Below, piece after piece: positions 56,259 through 64,000 of a stretch of 64,000 nt of DNA. The notes under the pieces are model-generated. The model did no database searches. It was given only the letters and a program-made list of their open reading frames with translations, and was not told the origin of the DNA. This stretch comes from Dendrobium chrysotoxum (lineage: Eukaryota > Streptophyta > Magnoliopsida > Asparagales > Orchidaceae). Made by a program: the position numbers and the translations under genes. The stretch is taken from positions 12,855,197 through 12,919,196 of the forward strand of contig CM034307.1 of the NCBI GenBank assembly GCA_019925795.1, written 5' to 3'. How positions within the stretch are numbered: position 1 is the first letter of the stretch; each line of letters begins with the position of its first letter.

Positions 56259-56336
56259 TGTTAATGAAAGATAATGTGGTGTCATGGAAAGTAGATAGAT
56301 GAGCTTGGTAAGATGGATACTGGCAACAATGGCTAA
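56259..56336 (+). repeat. 79-bp direct repeat, second copy
   Basis: Partner of 54639-54717; preceded by the G-rich tract. Confidence 0.7.
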
Positions 56337-58026
56337 GATTTGGGATCCAATGATGACTAGCAATTTCTTGTAGGAAATAACCTGTTATTCCTTAAATTTA
56401 ATATTCAAGATAAGAGGTGTACAACTTTAGATGCAGCAGAGGAGATGGTTGGATTATTTCTAAATAAGAGAGGTGCCATCTTCCTTTAAGTGTTAGTTTA
56501 AGTTTTAAATGTATAAGTCATCAAAGATATTTTAAATTTTATAGCAAAATATAAGAAAATTAGAAAAAATTAAAAGCCATAAAAAATGGCCCCCAAGTAA
56601 ATGTATCACTTCTCCGCGTGATTTTTAACGAAATGAGGTCTAAATCGAATGTATTTAGCATATGAGAGTTGCATATGATTTTTTTATTTTTAATTTGTGA
56701 AATGACAATTTATCATATATTATTGACACTTTTTAAAAGTTAAACCGTAATAAATCGATATTGTTTTAGACAAAGGCATTGAATATGAAAACTATCGACA
56801 ACCACATATAGATTTAGTTTCACAAAATGTGATAAAGTTTTGCTTGTTACTTGATTAATATTTTTGTTTATGCAACTCATTTTTGGTTAAGAGTTTTAAC
56901 TGTCAATTAAACGGTTCTCAGTTTCAAAATTATTTATGTAAATTTATTTTTATTAGTCTAAATGTTCAAATAAAATTTAAATTTTTGCACTAAAAAACTG
57001 ACAAGACCAACTAAATACACTCTTACGGCCAAATCAAAAAATTTGCATCGAAAATCAAAATACTTATCCCCCTCATACTCTCTCTTATTTTCTATATATC
57101 TTAACGCTAAAAAAAAAAAAAAAAAAGCTTCTTCCTGGTTCGATTGTGGCCTATGCTAAAATTCTATGGATTGTCACATCACTAACATCATGTGTAAAGA
57201 GCATTAATTATTTGCATCTATATTTCAAATCAACAATACTGGGCGACAACATTTGCAACGGTGGAAACAGATGGGGCAGTGACGTGCAGTTGTACGAGGT
57301 GAAATCGGCTAAAAAACTGGCACGTTTTAAATAAAAAAAATAATTATTGAGTGATTTTGTAACTTATCAAAATTTTACCCTAAATTTACTTTTTCATCAA
57401 ATAGAAAGTTCAAATTTCTAAAGCATTTGGATTTTTAATATTAATTTATACTCAATTTTCATAAAATCCAACAATTCCTTCGTAAATAGCTTTTTATTAT
57501 CAATTCTCTTACTATCATTTAGAGCATAAAATTTGTAGCTGATAAACATATAATCAAAATTAATCATCAAGATTAGACCCAACCACTTATGGTCCAAACT
57601 TCTATAAATTCATATTTGCAAATCTTTTGAGAATTAAAAATAAAATAATTATTTAATATGACAATTAAATTTTGCAAAATCCTAACACACTATTTAATTA
57701 TTTTTTCCAGATACAAAATTAATTAGGAAAAAAATTAAAGAAATTTTGAGCATACATATTTTGATCAAAATAATTCTCAAAGTGGTCGATTAGAATTGAG
57801 TTGAAAATAATACAAAAGTAAATAATTGAAATTCATATTGTATTTATCATAAAAGAAATCAGATGAATTTCAAATTTAATCTGATTAACATTTTGTATAT
57901 GATATTCTGATTCAATTTTCTATTTATAAATCCCTTAAATTTCATAAATAATGAGATTAATAAAAAATAACATTTTGAAGAGATTTATTAAACAATTATT
58001 GATGGTGAATACAACAACAACAACAT
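56337..58026. other. AT-rich region without recognised genes
   Basis: Very AT-rich. A run of 18 A residues lies at 57109-57126. A 62-codon open stretch at 57146-57334 (+) is not recognised. Confidence 0.35.
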
Positions 58027-59131
58027 TGTTGCGGACTCAAATATACGCGGCGATAGAGTTTAATATTTCCGTCTCAGCGTTGTACGTATATTCAGCACAC
58101 AAACAGAATCGAAATAGTAACACCAGAATTTTTACGTGGAAAACCCTGGAAAGGGAAAAAACCACGGGGCCACGCCCAGTTGAAAGAGTTTCACTAGTGT
58201 CGTTTGAAGTACACGAGGCTGATCCGTCCTTTAAATTCAGGACGATCAGATTACAATGAGTATCAGTTACAAGGACAAGCAGAGTTCCGATGTCACTTGA
58301 GTGTCCGGCAGAATTCCGGCGTCACTTGGAAAGAAGTCCGGCGTTACTTGGAAAGAAGTCCGGCGTCACTCGGGCGTCGGGTAGAATTCCAGCGTCACTT
58401 GGAAAGAAGTCCGGCGTCACTCGGGCGTCGGGTAGAATTCCGGCGTCGGGCAGAATTCCGACGTTGCTCCCGTGTCGGGCAGAGCTCCGGCGTCCCTCGG
58501 GCGCCTGGTGGTGCTTCGGTGGTGTTCCGGCGGTGTTCCGGCGGAGTTCCGGCGGTGTTCCGGCGGTGGTCGAGGAGGAGCTATTCCCTCCTAGGCTTCT
58601 CTTCTCTTCTTCTTCTTTTCTTCTCTTCTTGGCTTGGGTCCCCTCTTAAGAGAAATGAGGGGCTATTTATAGTTTTTCTGGAGTGGCATAGCCCGTAAAT
58701 ATGTGAGGGATCAAGGGCAAATAAGGAGTGATCCGGATGAACGGTCGATATTGAATCCCTTGATCGTGAGCCGTTTATCAAGAATTTGAAGGTCTTAATG
58801 ATATCAGAATTCTGCGATCTTGGGCTCGTTGGATTCGTCTCGTCGAGCCGCTCGATTAGAGTATAAGCTCGTCAAAATCGGAGACCGTTTGGTAACTCAA
58901 ATTGCTGTTTGATGCTTCCAACAGCACTTCGGGTACTTGATTTGGACTCGTTTGGGCTCGGATTGAGTCGAATTTGGTGTTTTTGGATTCGTATTTCCGA
59001 GACGCTCAGTTCGACTATAAGCTTGCTGAAATCGGAGTTTAAATAGTCTCCGAATTAATTTTTGAAGTTTCCAACTTGAGTTTTTCCTCGAGATTCGTGC
59101 CCGATCAAGATAATTTTCCGATGACGTATCA
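58027..59131 (-). repeat. 3' LTR of the gag-only element
   Basis: It is 1105 bp, from TGATACGTCATCGG at 59131 to GAGTCCGCAACA at 58027 on the minus strand. A TATA box, AAAACTATAAATAGCCCC, is at about 58659-58676. Downstream, in the transcribed part, GTCACTTGGAAAGAAGTCCGG and GGTGTTCCGGCGG repeats lie at 58270-58575. Confidence 0.88.
58270..58575 (-). repeat. Short tandem repeats in the LTR (TCCGGCG family)
   Basis: Units of 14-45 bp: GTCACTTGGAAAGAAGTCCGGC (three times), TCGGGCGTCGGGTAGAATTCC (twice) and GGCGGTGTTCC (four times). The open frames across them on the + strand are artefacts of the 3-n periodicity. Confidence 0.8.
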
Positions 59132-59723
59132 GTTGCCCCCCTATTTTTGGACGACAAAGCTCCAGGAGTCCAAAAATATATGTGTCGGCTTTTCACTTTG
59201 GCAAAATCGCAAAAATTTGCGTTTCAAAAATTAAATATTTGCTCGAACTTGATCATAGAGGCCCCGTTGAGCTCCGAAAGTGTCAAAATTGAGTCCGGAA
59301 CGTCGAAAAACGTGTCCGGGGACCCCAAAAACGTCCAATTTGGACCGTCCGGGCTCGAAATCGGAGCCCGGCAACGCGTAGGCGGCCGAACCGGCCGGCC
59401 GGCCGGCCGGCCGCCGCCGGCGGCGGCGCCCGCGCCAGCGGGCGCGTCTGCCCGCTGAACCGCGCGGAACCGCGCGGTTATAACCGCGCGGGGCGCGGTT
59501 ATGTTTAAAAAAAATATTATTATTTTTTTTTTTAATTTGTGGGTCCCACATGGGTTAAAAAATCCGAAAAAATCCGGAAAAATCCCAAAAAATTCCGAAA
59601 ATTTTGAAAAATTTCAGGAAATTTAATAGAATTTTGGAATCCTCCCCCCCTTAAAGAAAACTATAAATAGACCCCCCAGGGCCTAGTAGAAACTCGCCCC
59701 TTCTTCCTTTCTCCCTCTGGCTT
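59132..59723 (-). other. Gag-only element: GC-rich palindromic block and opposite-strand TATA box
   Basis: 59380-59500 is extremely GC-rich with GGCCGGCC and GCCGGCGGCG repeats and a hairpin-forming ACCGCGCGGTTATAACCGCGCG (59469-59490). On the + strand, against the direction of the element, AAAACTATAAATAGACCCC lies at 59656-59674 and is followed by a C/T-rich stretch. Confidence 0.6.
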
Positions 59724-60269
59724 TTGGCATTTTGAGGCTTTCCGCCGTTTTTGAGTAGGTGACTTTCCCTACTTAACTCGGCGCCCCTCCCTTTGCGCAG
59801 AAGTTAGAGTATTCCTCTCTTCTCCCCTCTAGTTTCTGGCATTTTGAGGCTTTCCGCCGTTTTTGAGTAGGTGACTTTCCCTACTTAACTCGGCGCCCCT
59901 CCCTTTGCGCAGAAGTTAGAGTATTCCTCTCTTCTCCCCTCTAGTTTCTGGCATTTTGAGGCCTTCCGCCGTTTTTGAGTAGGTGATTTTCCCTACTTGA
60001 CTCGACGCCCCTCCTTTTGCACAGAAGTTAGCGGTTTTTCCTCTTTTTTCTCTCATTCTGGCTTTCTGACAGTTGAGGCATTCCGTTGTTATTCAGTAGG
60101 TGATTTTCCCTACTTGAGACAACGCCCCTCCTCTTGTACAGGAGTTAGAAATTTCTTTCTTCTCTCCTCTAGTTTCTGGCATTTTGAGGCCTTCCGCTGT
60201 TTTTGAGTAGGTGTCTTTCCCTACTTGACTCGGCGCCCCTCCCTTTGCGCAGAAGTTAGAGTTTCTCTT
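59724..60269 (-). repeat. Five tandem repeats of about 112 bp
   Basis: Units start near 59724, 59834, 59944, 60055 and 60172. On the + strand each reads TTCTGGCATTTTGAGGC, TTCCGCCGTTTTTGAGTAGG, TTTCCCTACTT, CGGCGCCCCTCC and GCGCAGAAGTTAGAG. The first two are nearly identical; the fourth is most divergent. Confidence 0.9.
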
Positions 60270-61408
60270 CTTTAAGAGATCATGTGGAGGTGAGATTTAG
60301 TCGGAGAGAGTCTAACGGCGGTCAGCGGCCGGGCGGTGGTCCGACGAAGGTCGGGCTGAAGTTCGATGGCGGTCCGCGACCGGGCGGTGGTCCGATGAAG
60401 GTCGGGATGAAGTCTGGCGGCGGTTAGCGGCCGGGTGGAAGTTCGGCGGCGGGAAGAAGTACGGCGTCGGGTAGAACTCTGACGAAAATCTGTCGGCCAG
60501 AAGAAGTCCCACAACGGGTAGAAATTTGTTGTTGGGTAGAAGCCTGACAAACATCTGACGACAGGCAGAAGTCCGACGTCACGTAAAAGTACAGCGTCGG
60601 GTAGATATCCGACGGGGATCCAACGACTGGCAGAAGTCCGACGTTGGGTAGCATTTTAGCGTCGAGTTGAAGTCCGACGAGGGTCTGACGACGTGTAGAA
60701 GTCCTCCAACGGGAGGAAGCTCAGCATCGAATAGAATTTTGATGTTAGTTTGTTGATGATGGACGATCGGGTGGAAGTCCGTTGGCAGTCAACGACCAAG
60801 TTGGGAGCAGAAGGAGAGAGTTCAACGGTGCTGCTATCAGCAGTTGAACGAGAAGCCGATGATGGCTGATATGAAGTAAAGGACCGCCGGCAGATATCCG
60901 ACGAAGGGTTGATGATGGCGGGTGTCCAGTGATATTGTGTTAAGGCAATATTCATCCATACTGAAGTGTGCCAACATCAGATATTACTGGATCAAGGGGC
61001 CGAAGGAGGGTGATATGCCAACATTTTGGCAATACACTAACACCGAGTGGAGATCCGATGATGATCCAGTTATGTCCTTTCTTTGAAGGAGCAGTTGTAG
61101 GAGATGCTTGCGTGCAGTAAGGGAGAAGTCACTTAAATCCACCAAGGATATTTGACTGTGTTAAAGTTACTTGTTGCTGGATGATACTAGCTTGCATGAG
61201 TGTCACCAGTGTACCTTTTGATTCAACTTCTGGTGAGAAGAAATGTATATTTGAATCTGAATTTATGTAACTCCAATGATATTGTTTATGAAATGAGGAT
61301 TTGTCCTCTAGAGGGACCTGAATTGTTATTGCATCTGTAAGACATGCTTTGTGCTTTTGATGTATTATTAGTTTGAACGAATGTGAGAGACATCCTTTTA
61401 GGATGTTT
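60270..61408 (-). other. Gag-only element: non-coding part with degenerate GGTCCGACGAAGG-type repeats
   Basis: From 60300 to 60950 words such as GGCGGTGGTCCGACGAAGG, GAAGTCCGACG and CGTCGGGTAGAA recur at 25-50 bp intervals. The rest (60950-61408) has no repeats and no gene. Confidence 0.6.
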
Positions 61409-62035
61409 GACATATCTGAGACTGCAAGTCAAAGCCCTTGCCTGATGACGTTAAGGGAAGATGTTAGATTAAATCTCCCCAAGAATGATCTTCCAATGAT
61501 TGGGATACAAGACATCATCTAATGACATTTGACCTATATGAGGTTGTATGTCAGAGCCCTGCTCAATGACGTTAACCTGTATAGGAGTGGTCGAGGGAAT
61601 CCACCGAGGATGTGAGACCTATTCGAGGTTGTATGTCAGAGCCCTGCTCGACGACGTTAACCTTTATGGAAGAGGTCGAGAGAATCCACCAAGGATGTGA
61701 GACCTATCCGAGGTTGTATGTCGGAGCCTTTGCTCGACGACGTTAACCTGTATGGAAGAGGTCGAGAGAATCCACCAAGGATGTGAGACCTATCCGAGGT
61801 TGTATGTCGGAGCCTTTGCTCGACGACGTTAACCTGTATGGAAGAGGTCGAGAGAATCCACCAAGGATGTGAGACCTATCCGAGGTTGTATGTCGGAGCC
61901 TTTGCTCGACGACGTTAACCTGTATGGAAGAGGTCGAGAGAATCCACCAAGGATGTGAGACCTATCCGAGGTTGTATGTCGGAGCCTTTGCTCGATGACG
62001 TTAACCTGTGTGGAAGAGGTCAGATCGAATCCCCC
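61409..62035 (-). repeat. 86-bp tandem repeats downstream of gag
   Basis: Units start with GACCTATCCGAGGTTGTATG at 61531, 61616, 61701, 61787, 61873 and 61959 (+ strand), with a diverged unit from about 61409. The period is 85-86 bp, and the four on the right are nearly identical, a sign of recent amplification. Each contains GCTCGACGACGTTAACCT and GAATCCACCAAGGATGTGA. Confidence 0.92.
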
Positions 62036-62366
62036 TGGGATTGATCATCCAGTGATTGAGACACAATAAAGATTGTGTATTTCTCGAATCAATGATAAAG
62101 AGACTATATTTGTCAGTAGTTTTTCATTGTCATTTATATTCTTTTTTAAAGAAAGAGACAATATCAAAACTGGACGAACAACACATTATATTACTGTAAT
62201 ACAATAATTCCCTTGTACAATAAAAGAGATACATATAGGGACAACCACATCATTTGACTTGGTAGAAATACTAAGGATATTAGAGTGACATCCTACTGAT
62301 CATAGAAGAGATACATGATGACACATGACAAGTAGTATTACTAACACAAAGGTTCAAGTTGCAGCA

Positions 62367-63935
62367 TTACTCAATCTCGCCAACCATTTGAATATTATTT
62401 AATGGTTGTCTTTGTTGTTGATTTTGCCCCCCAGTGGGGCGAGCTTCTTCTCGGGTAGGTGGGTTCCCAATAAACTGTCGAAGATAGCCCTGGCGGATAA
62501 GTCTTTCAATCTCATCCTTAAGTTGCCAACATGCTTCAGTAGTGTGGCCACGACTACGATGAAAGTGACAGTACTGATCTTGATTTCCTGTATTTGGCTT
62601 CGAAGGATGCGGCCATTTCACTTTGTCCTGATCTTGAATCGCCATTAACACATTTGCTCGAGATGTGTTGAGCGGAGTGTACTCTTTCTCCTGCCGAGGT
62701 TCTCGTTGTGGTAATGGGGGCCTAGGAGGTATATTGCTATTCCCTTGCTTTTTCTGTTGTAAGGAAGAATTATCCATCCCAGGAGCACCTTTGCGCTTCC
62801 CATTTGTCTGCTCGAATTGCTTTCTGTGAGCATTTATGGCTTCATCTGCGGAGATTTGTGCCTCCACACGATGAATCAGGTCGGCGTATGAATGAACCGT
62901 ATCTCGCATAAGTGCCGAATAGAAAGGACCAGGACGAAGGCCTCCAAGGAAGACCCCTCGGAGCAATTCTGGGTTTAGTCCTGGAATCTGTCGTGCCTCT
63001 GTGGAAAATCGCTGAAAGTACTCTTTTAACGATTCTCCCTCGTTTTGACGAATCCCGGAGAGGTGGGAAGAATCTTTAGCAATTCTTCGATTGGCTACAA
63101 ACTGTTCAACGAAGGCTTTGGCCAATTTGACGAATGAAGGGATCGTTCCAGATGGAAGAGAATAGAACCATGTTCGCGCCTGTCCTTTGAGTGTAGTAGG
63201 AAAAACCTGACATAGGAGGGCATCCGAAGCTCGCTGGATATGCATAATGGTTCTGTAATGATCGATGTGCTCGTACGGGTCGGATGTCCCGTCGTAGGAA
63301 TCGATGCTTGGTAGTTTAAATCCAGCCGGAATAGGGTGTTGAAGAATAGCTTCCGTCAGGGGTGACGACTCCTGGAAGTCCCACTGATGAAGAGGTTGCC
63401 TTACGCCTCCTGTAGGGAACTCCTCTCGAACCAATCGTCGCAGTTCGTGGCGTAGGGTATTGCGAGGGAGCTCAGCAATGTGATGTTGGGCTAACTCTTC
63501 GGGGAGGTCCAAAGGAATGCGAGGTTGCCGACCTGTGTGCGGAGGATGGGTAGAACTTGCTGTATCAGCCAGTTCGTTATCTTGATGTGACTGCGAATGC
63601 CTCCTGAGTGGAGGAAGAGGAATCTCGTCTTGAAGATGTTCGATTTGAACAGCTTCGACAGGTGGTGGATCTCGAGGGAGAAGAACCTCCTCCTGAGGTG
63701 CTAGGGTCGGTTGTCGAGTCTCTCGCAAGAGTTGTAGGATCTCGTTTTGAGATTCTTCCATCTTTTGAATTCTCTCTTCTAGGGAGGGTCCCGAGGTCCC
63801 TTCTCCAGGTGCGTTTTGCCCCCCGGGGTATAAAGAGGCAGATATCGGGCGTCTATGATTCATAGACTGATTCCTGGATTGATGAGAGTGAGAGCGGGAG
63901 GCTCCTATGAGGCGACTGCTACGCCTGTTGACCAT
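62367..63935 (-). CDS. gag: Gag polyprotein of a gypsy-type element, intact (522 aa)
   Basis: This structural protein would form the capsid of the particle in which the element's RNA is copied. The ATG at 63935 is the first after the primer site. Residues 1-30 are basic and Ser/Arg-rich (MVNRRSSRLIGASRSHSHQS); about 55-70 can form a short coiled coil (LEERIQKMEESQNEIL). The capsid core, about 190-370, has FKLPSIDSYDGTSDPYEHID, VFPTTLKGQARTWFYSLPSG, SFVKLAKAFVEQF, GESLKEYFQRFSTEARQI and FLGGLRPGPF, the pattern of the plant 'retrotransposon gag' domain. Near 450-475, YCHFHRSRGHTTEACWQLKD is the C-x-F-H-G-H-C zinc-like motif of the Tat group. There are no stops or slips, in contrast with every other frame in the window. 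No protease motif follows the stop at 62367. Confidence 0.93.
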   Translation of the reverse strand: MVNRRSSRLIGASRSHSHQSRNQSMNHRRPISASLYPGGQNAPGEGTSGPSLEERIQKMEESQNEILQLLRETRQPTLAPQEEVLLPRDPPPVEAVQIEHLQDEIPLPPLRRHSQSHQDNELADTASSTHPPHTGRQPRIPLDLPEELAQHHIAELPRNTLRHELRRLVREEFPTGGVRQPLHQWDFQESSPLTEAILQHPIPAGFKLPSIDSYDGTSDPYEHIDHYRTIMHIQRASDALLCQVFPTTLKGQARTWFYSLPSGTIPSFVKLAKAFVEQFVANRRIAKDSSHLSGIRQNEGESLKEYFQRFSTEARQIPGLNPELLRGVFLGGLRPGPFYSALMRDTVHSYADLIHRVEAQISADEAINAHRKQFEQTNGKRKGAPGMDNSSLQQKKQGNSNIPPRPPLPQREPRQEKEYTPLNTSRANVLMAIQDQDKVKWPHPSKPNTGNQDQYCHFHRSRGHTTEACWQLKDEIERLIRQGYLRQFIGNPPTREEARPTGGQNQQQRQPLNNIQMVGEIE

Positions 63936-63965
63936 CGTAGCAATACTTGAAGTTGTGGGATAAGA

Positions 63966-63983
63966 TTCCCACAGACGGCGCCA
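63966..63983 (-). other. Primer binding site of the gag-only element
   Basis: TGGCGCCGTCTGTGGGAA on the minus strand, three bases after the LTR end. The first nine bases match the 3' end expected for a plant tRNA-Asp; the rest does not, which is common in this group. Confidence 0.75.
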
Positions 63984-63986
63984 AAC

Positions 63987-64000
63987 TGTTGCGGACTCAA
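63987..64000 (-). repeat. Edge of the 5' LTR of the gag-only element
   Basis: The last 14 bases of the window repeat 58027-58040 exactly and are the terminal bases of the 5' LTR. Confidence 0.85.

Larger units (their letters stand above)
58027..64000 (-). mobile_element. Gag-only Ty3/gypsy-type LTR element (TR-GAG-like), 5' LTR beyond the window
   Basis: On the minus strand: primer site (63966-63983), gag (62367-63935), a 3.2-kb non-coding part with two tandem-repeat arrays, a polypurine tract (CCAAAAATAGGGGGGCAAC, 59132-59150) and a 3' LTR (58027-59131). TGTTGCGGACTCAA at 63987-64000 repeats the LTR edge at 58027-58040, so the 5' LTR starts here and lies outside. No protease, reverse transcriptase, RNase H or integrase is present, so enzymes must come from an autonomous partner. 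The gag type points to the Tat/Retand group of gypsy elements. Confidence 0.9.

Noticed and set aside
57109..57126. A-run as the tail of a second SINE or a processed pseudogene
   Set aside because: No matching direct repeats on either side and no recognisable body.
58204..58698. Two overlapping open + strand stretches of 164 and 119 codons
   Set aside because: They lie antisense to the LTR of the gag-only element and consist of its TCCGGCG repeats; the similar residues in both frames are repeat artefacts.
60272..60955. Several open minus-strand stretches of 76-99 codons rich in Thr, Arg and Ser
   Set aside because: They cross the degenerate GGTCCGACGAAGG repeats downstream of gag in three frames at once and show no domain; treated as non-coding.
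61531..62035. Regular 86-bp repeats as a CRISPR array
   Set aside because: The units are directly contiguous with no unique spacers, inside a plant retroelement.

Overview
This window is repeat-dominated nuclear DNA of a flowering plant. It is AT-rich and holds no complete host gene. Almost everything that can be named is a transposable element of a plant type: SIRE-lineage Ty1/copia elements with an envelope-like reading frame, a gag-only Ty3/gypsy element, a LINE, a CACTA transposon, an hAT-type element, a tRNA-like SINE and a Mutator-like (MULE) gene. The species cannot be told from the sequence.

Layout. 1-6955 (+): two adjacent, decayed 3' halves of SIRE-type elements (A1 and A2), each with the end of pol, an envelope-like frame and an LTR. 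6960-39472 (-): one old MULE transposase gene that has been blown apart. Its start codon is at 39472-39470. Element C (19458-39461) entered at the third codon, element B (7767-19215) entered about 240 bp further on, and element D (23850-33950) later landed in the reverse transcriptase of C. Target duplications are exact for B (TCATC) and D (GTTGC) and partly decayed for C (CGCCC/TGCCT). 39473-44610: a SINE with a 13-bp target duplication, an hAT-like element with an 8-bp duplication that itself carries a second inverted-repeat element, and a piece of SIRE LTR. 45600-53520 (+): a decayed LINE split inside its reverse transcriptase by a CACTA transposon (48303-51529, duplication AAT); the CACTA element carries transposase remnants and a scrambled piece of an RTE-type LINE. 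54478-56340: a fossil Rab GTPase exon and several families of short repeats. 58027-64000 (-): a young-looking non-autonomous gypsy element with an intact 522-residue gag and no pol; its second LTR begins only 14 bases before the window ends.

How the parts work together. None of the SIRE copies looks able to move on its own: the catalytic motifs of protease, integrase or reverse transcriptase are broken in each. The most interesting shared feature is regulatory. The LTRs are packed with the near-palindrome TCGTACTGTACGA (two GTAC cores) ahead of a TATA-like box, and the same arrangement, GTAC array then TATA-like box then start codon, recurs directly upstream of the envelope-like frame in all four copies that have one. 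This suggests a second, LTR-like internal promoter for that frame. The gypsy element at the right would need gag-pol functions from a partner element elsewhere in the genome.
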